Origin: Pipra filicauda
Taxonomy: Eukaryota > Chordata > Aves > Passeriformes > Pipridae
Length of the DNA: 64,000 nt
NCBI RefSeq assembly: GCF_003945595.2
Contig: NW_024104376.1
Coordinates: 1,116,001 to 1,180,000 of the forward strand
Direction of reading: 5' to 3'
This document shows positions 52,901-63,824 of this stretch, one piece after another (position 1 is the first letter of the stretch; each line of letters begins with the position of its first letter). Below the pieces are notes generated by a model. The model made no database searches. It was not told where the DNA came from and was given only the letters and a program-made list of their open reading frames with translations. Made by a program: the position numbers and the translations under genes.

Positions 52901-53387
52901 GATCATGAAGGGAATGTTTCTGTCTCTGTGTTTCATTCTTTAACTAAGAGATATCACCTTGATCCTTCTGAGTGCCTCATAAAGCGGTGCTGGAAGGACT
53001 GGGGACTGGCACAAAACTGGCCTTCGCTGTGGCGATCACACGTTCTAACAGAATTGCTAGTTTTGCAATCATTCTGTAATAGGGAGCTTTCAGATTCAGG
53101 ATGTTCACTGTTTGTGATGTGTGAGACAGACCTCCAAGGGGCATGAAAGCACTCCTACCCTCTTGAGTCAGATGTGAGGGTGTCAGTTGCCAACCCAGTC
53201 TCACAGAAATTCTTCAGATATTGATCTGAGTAGATATGTACTCAGATCACAGACACATTCAGGTAGTATCAAACAGCAAAAGGTTAAATGATAGATATGT
53301 ACTTATCTATAAGGTTACATCAGTGTTGGAAGAATACAACAATAACACTCCTTTTTCTTAAAAGAAAGGGCAAAATCCTCTTCTAGG

Positions 53388-53414
53388 CTTGAAAGAAAAA
53401 GTATTTCTTTCAAG
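53388..53414. repeat. Perfect inverted repeat, 11-bp arms
   Basis: CTTGAAAGAAA and TTTCTTTCAAG are perfect complements around a 5-base loop (AAGTA). It lies in AT-rich DNA without a recognised gene. Confidence 0.75.
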
Positions 53415-56400
53415 AAATATCTACTGGCTAGAAAGGGAAGCATTTTTCCACTCACCTCATGACAGAAAGACTGTAAATCCTGTCTTCTCTCCCTGCTAAT
53501 TCCTAATGAGAAGTTTAAGTTGCTTACTTTCGATTAACCAACTACCTTCATGAACCAGGTAGCCACAAACTCTGCCAGATGCAAGTGGTCACACGTGGCA
53601 TTGCAATGGGAACAGTGTGACATTTGCATTCTTCTTGACAGTCTTTCCTCCTTTGGGGCTTTAGAGAGCCTCAGCATCTATTTAAAAATATTTGGGTCCT
53701 ATATGTAGCTGAAAACCCCTTGGCCTTTAGTGTTCAGAGCTCTAGCTACCACTTGGAAAGTGTGAAACTACTCTGTTGTATTATCTTGATTTTCTTCAGA
53801 CTTGGGATTTTTTACATGTGCCACTGGAAAGAGAAGAGTCATGTTTATAGCTGAGTTGAGAAAGGGCTGTATCCAGCAGATAATGTCTGTAGAAATGAGC
53901 ACTAGAGCACAAGCAGAGGAAGAGAAGAAGGGTCTTTTTTATGGAAGTGGTGGCTGTTCCTCACAGCAGTATGCAAAGCCAAATGGAAACACTCCTCTGC
54001 AGTCCAAATTCTTTGACCTGGGCAAATAATTCATTGAATATTTTTAAGAAAAAAAATCGTGTCAAAAGGGGACTAGAAAGTTTTGACAATGGTAATTCTG
54101 TAGCACCACAAAACTACTCACAGGCTGTCACCTTCAATAGGAAGTTAATTCAGAGCTTTCTGAGCAAGGTAATTTAAAGTTAGCATTGCTACCTTCACCC
54201 AGCTCTGCAGCCACTTCTCATCATGCTATGCAAATTTAAGGATATTAATTGGTATTTTTTTGTTGAAAGTGTTCCCTACTGCCTTGCATGTTCTTCTGAA
54301 GGTGCTTCCTGCTTTCAGGGATGTTGTTGAAGAGTGAGTGCAGTTTTCATCAATCTTTGTGGCAGGTACATTTCATTTTGTGGGATGTCCCAAAGGACAC
54401 AGCTCCAAACACCACTGTACAAGGAAGAAGCGCAGCAATATAGATCACACTGTTTTTCTGCTTGTATTGTAGGTGTGCCTGAGAGTCCCTGGACCACTAC
54501 TGTCAAGTCTGTGAAATGTAATTATTGGTATAAACCTGTTTGCTGCCAGGCATAAATTCACTACACTTAAGTAATCATCTTCACAGGAAAACACTCAGAA
54601 ATGCCTGAAAATCCCAGATACACAATAGCACCCTGGTCACGTCCCTTGCCACAATCATTCAATTGACATCCGCAAGGCTGAAACCTTGGGTAAGATATAG
54701 GTTTTTGCTTTAAACTGAATACTTTAAGAGCTGAAATATGCTTCCTCCACTCTCTTCTGAAAGGCAAACAGGACCATTGAGTGATACCACACAGAAGTTC
54801 ACTGCTCAGTCAAGCATCTCCATGGAACCTGTTTCTCTGTGGAAGTTGTATCACCTCTCCTCCTCACCCCATACATAGTCTGTCTCTGCTCCAGCCTGGT
54901 CATCTGCATCTACATATTTTGTTCATTGCCAGACACAAAGTGATTCCTGACAGACAGAAGACAGTTTAGAAAAAGACATTTAAGAACAGTTATGGTTTTA
55001 AAGTAAACTGAATTTTCGAAAAACAACTAAAAGTTACGTATTTGCAGGTTGTCTGAAAAGCAAAAAGCTGGAGCATGACAATGATCCAGAGATATTTGAA
55101 GAATGCAAATAGTCAAAGGGAAAATTATTACCTATATACAGAAATTGTGGATCTGAATATGAAATAAAAATTGTAAAGCTTAGAGCCAGGAAAACCCCAT
55201 CTGAATGGAGCAGACTCCCAAGGGAAAGCGGTAAAAAACACCATTTGTGGAAATGAAATGTTTAAAAACAATGTTGTGTTGCTTCCTATTTCTGTGCACA
55301 AGGGAACAATTTTTCATGGACAATGACATAGACAACACGACCTGATAGACCTTTTCTACCACTAGATTCCAGGACTGAAATCCAAGACCTATATCCTGAA
55401 CTATTGAAAACATGACTAAGGACAACAGTGTTATGTTGATTTCTATCACTGGAAGATCTGGCCTTACCTCAATTTTTTAAAGAATAAAACTGGGAAACTA
55501 ACTTCCTGCATCAATAAACCTGATTGTGATAAGTGTTGCATGCAAGGAAGTATCGGATACACTGAACCTGTTCTGCAAAAACATTTTTCTGTTTGGAGGT
55601 ACCACAGGAGTGCCAAAAAAAATCAAGCCTAATCAGACTTGTTGGTGTTTAAAGATTTATAGTTCATTCTTAGCCAAAAGCTGTGGTAATTAGTACCACA
55701 CCAGGGCCTGGACACAATCCATTTCTTTAAGGCATAACTAGTAAAGTGCCACATGGAGTGGTTTTGCTGGGGTCAGTTCTGGGACATTGTTTTCTACTTG
55801 GAAAAAGCAATCCTCTGTCATTCCTTCTCCTCTTTATGGAGACTATTTTATCTGTCACCAAATAGGAAATTGAGAGTGAAATAGCCAAAAGCATAGAGAC
55901 TGGACTCAGGGCAGCAGGGAACCCATCAGCCAAACCTCCCTCCTACAGGAACAACCAACGCTGATGGAAGCTGCATAAATCCAATTCATAAGTGCAAGCA
56001 AATTAATTCCAAAACAGGCAAGAGAATGATGACATGATTTATGGCACTTTAGTTAAATAAATTTTTGCTCATGCTTTAAGAAGTTGACTTGTCTGGAAAC
56101 CTGGCCTTGATAAAACTCCCAACTGCTGCAAAAGGTGAGAAACACATGATTTTCCCTGAAAGGGGCTGCAAGTCACAAATAAGAAGTTAAAAATAATTAA
56201 AGGGAAGCTTAATATAGCCATACAATGAAATCCAGTAAGCCAAATGTTAGTTGAAAGGATACTTTTTGGGTTTGTGCCAAAATCCATCTCCACCCTCCTT
56301 CCTTAAAAGATATCCCTCACAGGTGGCTTGAATGTATTTTTGAGCCCGTGGTGGGGCTGTAGATTCCACACAAGATTTACTAATACATCCATAGTTCAGG

Positions 56401-58315
56401 TAGAAAGTGAGATGCATCATTATGTTGCCTGCAGCTAATGCAAAACACGAGTCAATGTAGTTATTTATATCTGAAGCCCGGTAGTTTGAGCTGGGATGTA
56501 ATATAAGACTGAAACACAAAAACAATAGTGACAAAGTCACTGCAATTTCTGAGGCTGCTTCCTCACTCCCATAGTTCCTGTAGGAAATTCACAATGGGAA
56601 GCTCACCTGTCATATGGTAGTGGGAGATGTCTGATTGACACTCACCTCTGGCTGATCTAGGAGAGAAAGTATTGTGGGTCAAGCAATCAGGGCATAAGTT
56701 TACTGAGGACCGTGATGTGAGACAGAATATCACCTTTATCAGCTGACTGGCTGACTGAGGTTTCAAGGCTATGTTTCCATCAGCTACAGGTCTTTCATCC
56801 AATGGCATTTTTCATGCACAGATGATGTACATAAAAAGCTTGAAGATGTTTGAGTCTTCTCAAAAATGTTAAGGTTTCTGCAACCCTGCCCATGTTATCA
56901 ACTTCTTTCTGTATTTTGTGTAGCACTTTGGAAGATTTCTACTTTTACAGTTCCTGTACTTTTCTTATAAAAGCAGGATTTACCATATTAATTTTCCTTA
57001 ATCATGCAACATAGCTATAGAACTTATTTTACACAAAGGGGTGCCAAGTTATTTTTTAGGAAAGGAGATTGGAAAACATTTGAAAAAATATGAAATAAAG
57101 GAAGAATATTGTTTAAAAGATGGAAGAAAGCTTGATTTCTGATGTCTTTTTCAGTTTCAATTAGAAAAAATAAGGGTTCAAGAGACAAGAAAAAGAACAT
57201 TATCTCCAAACCTTATCTGCATAGGACAAAATTCCGAGAAGTCTTCACTTAGGACGTATCTCTGACGGGTATGTATGGACTCTCTGAGGATCAGAAGCTC
57301 TGAGCCTCCTGATGAGTAATGCAAAAGCACTTCTGGTGGTTTGGAACAATTTCTGCTTTGCTGGGTCATTAAAGGATAGACACTATGATTGCATAAAAAG
57401 AAGTTTTGCATGACTCTGCTGCCTTTCTGTGGTTTCCTGGCAGCACTGAGCTGGTTTGATCTGTAAGAGGAGAGGAAGGCTGCCACGGAATCCAGAGCAG
57501 TCTTCTAGGGAGGGAAGGGAAAATCCCCTCCTTGATTCGTCACTTTCTTACGCCTGTTCTTTTTGTGACAGCAGCAAGCAATGGCTCCTACATGAGACAG
57601 CGTGACAAGAATTTAGTGTGTAAAAGGCTCATTTCACAGTTGTGTGCTTTAGCCAATGACTACCTAGGGTAATCTGTAGAATACAGACCTAAATCCTACA
57701 GAGTAGAGCTAACATTAAACTGTTGTCCCAACTGTTGCTGTTTAAATCAAACAAATGCATAAAATTTAGCCTAGAATATTTTACACATCATTGACTTGAC
57801 CGCAGCTTGTTCATATTCCTTATACCGAGGGCTGGAGGCCCATGAAGAGTTCCTTTACTTCTTGAAACCTCTCTTTAATAGTACATGCCAAGGATAAATT
57901 GTGTTCAACCCCTGTGTTACCCTCACATTTGTGGAAGTGGCATCATTTACCTACTCTTTAAAAGCACTTTGAAGATGATTTATTATCTACAACATGCTTT
58001 GGAAAAAAATAAAGCGCTGTATTTGTGCAATTTTTTTCCCAGAAGGACAAGGATTCACTTTACAAGATTCAGCAAACTAGAGACTGTTCAAACAAATCCA
58101 ATTAATTTCAAAGGTTATATATTACTTTCTAATAAGATTTGGCAGGATTGTCCTGAAGCTGAAGAGTCCCACACTTCATATCTTGTGAACCTCATCCTGA
58201 AACCATTCCAGCTTGGAAAGAAAAATTGGCCCATTCCAGGAGTCTGAATTGCAGTGCTCCTTCTTTCTTCACTGAACCCTGCAGTTTGATGCTGTGTTAT
58301 CCTGTGTACAGCACA

Positions 58316-58321
58316 GTTATC
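58316..58321. repeat. Target-site duplication, left copy
   Basis: GTTATC immediately precedes the TG of the LTR and is repeated exactly at 58795-58800. Six-base duplications are made by retroviral integrases of the alpha/beta-retrovirus type, which supports both LTR boundaries. Confidence 0.85.
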
Positions 58322-58794
58322 TGTGGAAGAGCAAGGATCAGAATGGGAACAGTTTCAGGAGTGGAAAAAGATATACAGCAATTGAAAGGACTTTATTATA
58401 TGGACTTTAGAGTTCTTATGTGTTTACAAATATGTACAGTGTATGATTTCCCTATAGTTGTAATACCCAGGCTTGCCTGGGTATGCCTGGTGCCTTTTTC
58501 CTTCTTCCCTGCTTCCCCCTCTGACTGGCTGAATAAGCTGCAGAGATGAGAGAGCTACCATTCGTCCTTTCCTTCCCCGGTTCCTCCCCAGTTCCTCCCT
58601 CTTCGCCTGAGTCCCTATCCCTATTTGTTCCCTGGTTGTCTGTCTCATGCTCCACCCCATTTTCTGGTGCATTCCACACCAAAGCTCATAAAAGCCCTGC
58701 ACACTTTCAGTAAACTAGCATTGCAACCTCAAACCTCCTCGGACCCCTTTGTGCATTGCCGCAGCCCTTCACCCCTCCCCCTCGGACTGTGGCA
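58322..58794 (+). mobile_element. Endogenous retrovirus solo LTR (copy 2)
   Basis: This 473-base LTR starts TGTGGAAGAGC, ends ACTGTGGCA and is flanked by the exact hexamer GTTATC on both sides, so its borders are well fixed and no internal region is present. It is homologous along its length to the minus-strand LTR at 1735-2227. It has a TATA-like ATAAAA at 58688-58693 and, about 20 bases downstream, AGTAAA (58709-58714) where the other copy has AATAAA, so its polyadenylation signal is mutated. A pyrimidine-rich stretch precedes the TATA box. It probably arose by recombination between the two LTRs of a provirus. The family resembles class II (ERVK-like/alpharetroviral) LTRs by duplication length only. 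Confidence 0.9.
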
Positions 58795-58800
58795 GTTATC
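58795..58800. repeat. Target-site duplication, right copy
   Basis: GTTATC directly follows the terminal CA of the LTR and is identical to the hexamer at 58316-58321. Confidence 0.85.
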
Positions 58801-59958
58801 AGCCATGGATTTTGTATAACGGACAAATGACACAACTTTTGGGGCTGAAAAGGGATACTCCGCTCTCAGCTGTTTGCAGCACTGTCTGGGAATGGCAGAG
58901 GGGAAAGAAGTGACTGCTTGAGTGCCCTCTTTTCCCAGAGATTGTCAACTGCTGTTACAGAGTGAAGGTCCCTTATGAAGCACAGATCAGGAAAACCCCA
59001 CTCCTGTCCCTGACAATCACCCAGCCCTTCCTGTGGCAGGAGAGAAATGGAACAGGAAATATTTTTTATTCTAAATATAAGATGAGCTCTTTAGGAGGTC
59101 GAAAACTTCAAAGTGTATTTCACACTTTCCAGGAGGTCACAGCAGTGGAAGCCCACATGAGTTCAGTGGTGTTGCTGTCTATCCGTGCAGTGTTAAGAGA
59201 CTGGCATTGGGTCTGATGACTGCAGACCACAAGACTAAAACTTCAATATCCCTTTTTTTCAGAACAGAGCAGTCACTCGAGCTTCAACCTGTTGAAACCA
59301 GCTCACAAAGAAGTCGTGCTGTCTGCTATGGTGTGGGAAATTGTGTCCCTGCCTCAGTGAAGCTGAGAGATGTTTCATACTGTATACAGTACAGTATATA
59401 GTAAGTGTAACAAAGAAAGCCTTTGAAACATTTGTTTTCATAGGTGTTTCATGAGCAAGTCTGGTAAGACAGGCTGCAACATCAGTTTTCCTTGAAATAA
59501 TATATAAATATGAGCATGAACTCACAAGGTATATTCCTGGGAAACTCTATCAGAGACATTGTCTCCAACCTATCAAGAGTATTCCCTGTGGAAGCCAAAA
59601 AAAATCTGCATGAAACATGCTCTAATTTGGGAGTGTAAAAAAGGAAAGATTTACTTATCAGCCATATATTTGGAAAGGAAGATCAGACCTTCCATGCCTG
59701 TTATCTTGATCTTTCTCTACTACTCTTCTATTTTATTTCTCAGTCCCTCCCATAGCTCAGAAGTCTTCTTATCTTCACTTGTACTATATCTTCTGTGACT
59801 CAGTGTCAGGTACAAAGATAAGGGGTGTCTTCAACCCTTAGTATCAAATCTCTTCTTGAAGCTAACTCCCGCCACCAAAGAACCATGGAATTATTAAAAC
59901 TGGTATTAATTTAACAAGTAGCATTCTTCAGCTGCACCATATGTCTGTCCACCTGTCC
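58801..59958. other. Spacer between solo LTR and LINE
   Basis: No gene is recognised. A 14-base perfect palindrome (TACTGTATACAGTA) lies near 59379-59392 in a TA-rich stretch. Open frames are under 90 codons and show no family features. Confidence 0.5.
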
Positions 59959-59992
59959 TTTTTTCATTTCATCATTCATTTTCATGGCTAGG

Positions 59993-60006
59993 CTTCGCGA
60001 ACGAAG
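59993..60006 (-). other. Stem-loop at retrotransposon 3' end
   Basis: On the element's sense strand the sequence reads CTTCG, loop TTCG, CGAAG, a perfect 5-bp stem closed by what would be a UUCG tetraloop in RNA. It lies about 15 bases after the stop codon and about 30 bases before the end of the element. LINE reverse transcriptases often recognise 3'-terminal RNA structures, so this is a plausible template-recognition hairpin; that role is inferred. Confidence 0.7.
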
Positions 60007-60020
60007 ATTTGGGAAAGGCT

Positions 60021-63000
60021 CTATCCACGTTTGTTACAAGCACGCTGGTGGCTTATGAGGCCAATAGGAGACAGGCATGTCCGATTGCAAAAGGCACAAC
60101 AGAAAGACTCCTTAGGAGGTATATTCTGCAAGGCATGATTCTTTCTGCGTTGTCTTTTCTCCTCAAGAGTGAACCTGCGTGCTTTCTCAAAGGCATCAGC
60201 AGCATTATAGATGGTGTGTCTCCAGGCCTCCCGACTGGAGGCCAGAGTAGACCAGTTATGTTGATCAATATGACCGAGGCTGAGATGTTGTTTCAGGGAG
60301 TCCTTGTATCTTCTCTTCGGGGCTCCTCTCTTGCAGCAGCCAGTGGCAAGTTCACCATAAAGCAGGATCTCAGGGAGGCGGTGGTCCTTCATCCTGGAGA
60401 CGTGCCCTGCCTATCGCAGCTGTGTTCTCAGCAACATGGCCTCAATACTTATGATTGCTGCTTATTCTAGAACAGATGTATTGGTCACATAATCTGACCA
60501 GTGGATGTTTAGGATTGTACAGAGACAGCGTTGATGGAAGCGTTCTAAGAGACGCAGGTGGTGGCGGTAGATGACCCATGATTCAGATCCATATAAGAGA
60601 GTAGACAGCACTATGGCTCTGTAAACACTGATCTTTGTACTTTTCTTCAGGTGTTTATTTCGCCAAACTCTTTTATGAAGCTTTCTGAAAGCACTGTATA
60701 CCTTTGCTAACCTGTTGTCTGTCTCTCCGTCAATCTTACCATCTGAGGAGATGAGGCTACCTAGGTAATTAAACTACTGGACTGATTTGAGCTCTGATTG
60801 GCCAATGGTGATATGGGGATGAAGGAAGACTTCCTGAGGTGCAGGTTGATAGAGAACTTCTGTCTTCTCTAAGCTGACTTCCAGCCCAAAGAGCTCAGCA
60901 GCGTCTGCAAAGCAGGATGTTAAATGCTGCAGGGTTGCTTCTGTGTGGGCAACAAGGGCGGCGTCATCGGCATAAAGCAGCTCCCGGACAAGATGGTTTA
61001 AGGTCTTGGTGTGGGCCTTCAGTCGCCTTAGGTTGAAAAGGCTTCCATCAGTATGGTATCGAATGTATATACCGTCCTGATCATCGAGGTCTGCCGTGGC
61101 CCTTTGGAGCATCATGCTGAAAAAGATTGTGAATAGGGTTGGTGCAAGAACGCAGCCTTGTGTCACACCATTGGTAATTAGAAAGGGCTCAGAAAGTGCA
61201 TTGCCATATCTGACTTGGCTGTGCTGATCCTCATGGAGTGAGATGATCATTTTAAGGAACGTTCCAAAATCTGCCATAGACCTTTTCTGCTCACAGTATT
61301 GAAAGCCTTGGTGAGATCAACAAGGGTTACATAGAGACCTTTATTCTGTTCCCTGCACTTCTCTTGCAGTTGTCTGAGAACAAACACCATGCCTGTGGTA
61401 CTCCTGTTGGCTCTGAAACCACACTGGCTTTCAGGTAGAATTCCTTCTGCTATAGCGGGTATTAATCTGTTCAAAAGTATTCTTGCCAGGATTTTGCCTA
61501 CAATGGAGAGCAGAGTAATACCACGGTAATTTGAGCAGTCTGATTTAATACCTTCCTTGTTGTACAAAATGATGATGGCTGCATCACGAAGGTCTGATGG
61601 TAGTTCGCCGAGTTCCCAACAGCGCACCACAAACTCGTGGAATTTAGCGTGGAGTGCAAGGCCCCCATGTTTCCAGACTTCAGGTGGAATTCCATCAATC
61701 TCAGCTGCCTTGCCAATTTTTGCCTGCTGTATGGCCTTAAGGGTTTCTCCCAAAGTGGGGGCAATATCCAATTCATTCTTCACCGGTTGTTATGAGATGC
61801 ACTGAATTGCTGAGTCTTGAACTACATGGCTAGTACTGAAGAGAGTCTGAAAGTGTTCAGACCAACGATTCAGAATGGAGGTTTTATCTGTTAGAAGCGT
61901 TTGACCATCAGCGCTGAGTAGAGGGCTTTGTACCTGGTATGTAGGCCTGTATGCTGTTTTCAGGGCCTCATAGAATCCTCTGTGATCACCTGTATCTGCG
62001 CATAATTGAGTTTTTTCAGCTAGATTGATCCACCACTGGATGTCACAGAGTTTCTGTTGGAGCTTGATGCATGCAAGACAAAAGGCTGCTTTTCTTGCGT
62101 GACAGGAAGGCAGTGCAAGGTGGGCTTGGTGGGCGGTTCTCTTCTTCCTCAACAATTCCTGGATCTCTTCATTGTTTCCATCAAATCAGTCCTTGTTCTT
62201 CTTGAGGGAGAACCCTAAAAATTCTTCAGAGGACTGCTGAATGCTGTTTTTAATACGGTGCCAGAGTGTTTCAGGAGAGGGATCTGAAGAGCCTATAGAA
62301 TGATTTTCAAGCCTGGTTTGAAGATTTGCCTGGAATCTGTATCTCACTGTGGCTGACTGGAGATTGTTCACTTGGAGTCTTCTCCTTGGGATACAGCCCC
62401 TTTTTGGTTTGAACTTAAGATTGAAGTTAAGTTTGCAGTGCACAAGCCGATGGTCTGTTTGGCATTCTGCACTGGGCATCACACGGGTATGGTGGACATC
62501 GCAAATATCCCTCCGTTGCACCAAGACATAATCAATGAGATGCCAATGCTTAGATCTAGGATGCATCCAGGTTGTCTTCAGATTATTTTTCTGTTGAAAG
62601 ATAGTATTAGTGATGGTGAGTTGTTGCTCCACACAGAATTCTAGCAGAAGTCAACCATCATCATTGCAGTTTCCAACACCATGCTTGCCTAATAGTCCTT
62701 TCCAGGTTTCAAAGTTCTTACCTACTCTGGCATTGAAATCACCAAAGATAATGATCTTATCATCTGCAGGAACCTTTTGGGTAAGGAGGCGCAGGTCAGT
62801 GTAAAATTTATCTTTTTCAGCAGGGTCAGCTTGGAGAGTTGGGGCATATATACTAAAGAGGACAACATGCTGCTTGTTGTGTAGTGGAAGGCGTAAGGAG
62901 ATAATGTGGTCAGAATGACCTGTCGGCAGATTTTCGAGTTTAGGAACAATGGAGTTTTTGATCATCAAGCCAACTCCTGAGAGATGCCTTTCAGTTCTAG

Positions 63001-63322
63001 GTTTACCTGACCAAAAGAGTGTGTAACCGGCACCATGTTCTCTGAGGCTGCCTTCCTCATGGAGAAGGACTTCACTGAGAGCAGCTATGTCGATGTTGAG
63101 ACGTGATAGGTCATGAACGATTAGGGCAGAGCGATGCTCAGGGCGACCACTATTCGCAGAATCAAGCATGGTTCTGATGTTCCAGCATGCGAGAGTCAGT
63201 TTGCTTACACCTCTGAAGACAGGTGTATGCCTTTGTCTCTTGATCTTTGTGTGACCGCATTGGAAGAAGATGCCCGTTGGTCTGCGGTTAACCAACCGGG
63301 TGAAGGTGGAGATGAGCTTTGT
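60021..63322 (-). pseudogene. Degraded endonuclease-reverse transcriptase ORF of the LINE
   Basis: The frame encodes an APE-type endonuclease that nicks target DNA and a reverse transcriptase that copies the element RNA onto it. Endonuclease motifs are visible in order: TLACWNIRTML, AALSEV, GVGLMIKN, IYAPTLQ, GDFNARVG, HWHLIDYVL and TDHRLV (about 63190-62450). RT motifs follow: SNYRGITLLSIVGKILARIL, ESQCGFRANRSTTGMV, TLVDLTKAF (motif A), NGVTQGCVLAP (motif B), and YADDAALV at 60963-60974 (motif C). The C-terminus has a CAFC...HQRAC zinc-finger-like motif near 60040. Nonsense codons end at 62651 (TGA), 62186 (TGA), 61790 (TAA), 60774 (TAG), 60462 (TAA) and 60411 (TAG). A deletion of roughly 19 bases near 61255 shifts frame. 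The true start is unclear; an in-frame stop lies at 63323-63325. Catalytic residues are intact but the ORF cannot be translated through. Confidence 0.92.
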
Positions 63323-63688
63323 TTAGACCACCTTTTCTGGGCCCCTCTCTGAGTGGAGCAAGCAGTGCTGTCCTTGAAAAGGCTGCTTGGTCGTTCAGGG
63401 TGCTGCCCCAAGAGACTGTCATCTCCGGTCAGTCTCAAATGACCAATATCCTGAACCGCCTGCATGCAGGGTTGGGTCTGCGGCTTCCAGTGCACCTTTC
63501 ACCTGCCGTTTCAACCCTTGCCCGTCGCTACAGGGCTTTGTGAATGTGGGTAAAGCCTTCAAGCCTGCGCAATGGATTTTTTAGGTGAGATGCAGCATGC
63601 GTAGAACTGAACCCACCCTTTAATTCTAAGGTTCATCTGCCAGAGCCGAGCGAGCTTGGACGGTGGCAACGAGGTCCTCAGGACGTAG

Positions 63689-63824
63689 GTTTGATTAGAG
63701 TATCCTTCCCTTAGATGGATGGCCTTACAGGGCTATGCGAGCTCCATCTGCCTGGGTTTGGGATTAGAGTTGTCCTTCTCCTAGGATGACTGCCAGAAGG
63801 CTAACAAGCTCATCCTGCCTAAGG
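63689..63824 (-). repeat. Imperfect tandem repeat in LINE 5' region
   Basis: Two adjacent units (63689-63755 and 63756-63824) share GTTTGATTAGAGT/GTTTGGGATTAGAGT, TCCTTCCCTTAG/TCCTTCTCCTAGG, GGCTATGCGAGCTC/GGCTAACAAGCTC and ATCTGCCT/ATCCTGCCT at matching positions. They are about 68 bases each and clearly diverged. Repeated units upstream of the ORF resemble the monomer-type promoters of some LINEs; promoter activity is inferred. Confidence 0.7.

Larger units (their letters stand above)
41976..58315. other. Long region without a recognisable gene
   Basis: More than 16 kb of AT-rich DNA with no recognised gene, RNA gene or transposon family. Items seen are perfect hairpins at 42165-42201 and 53388-53414, a 20-base A tract near 44860, a 7-bp-unit tandem repeat at 49921-49946 and one open segment bordered by splice-like sites (48468-48556). 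Short frames occur on both strands with no family resemblance. Confidence 0.5.

Noticed and set aside
60009..60470. 153-codon plus-strand open frame at the end of the LINE
   Set aside because: It is the antisense shadow of the minus-strand LINE ORF, whose zinc-finger and RT-downstream region reads coherently on the other strand.
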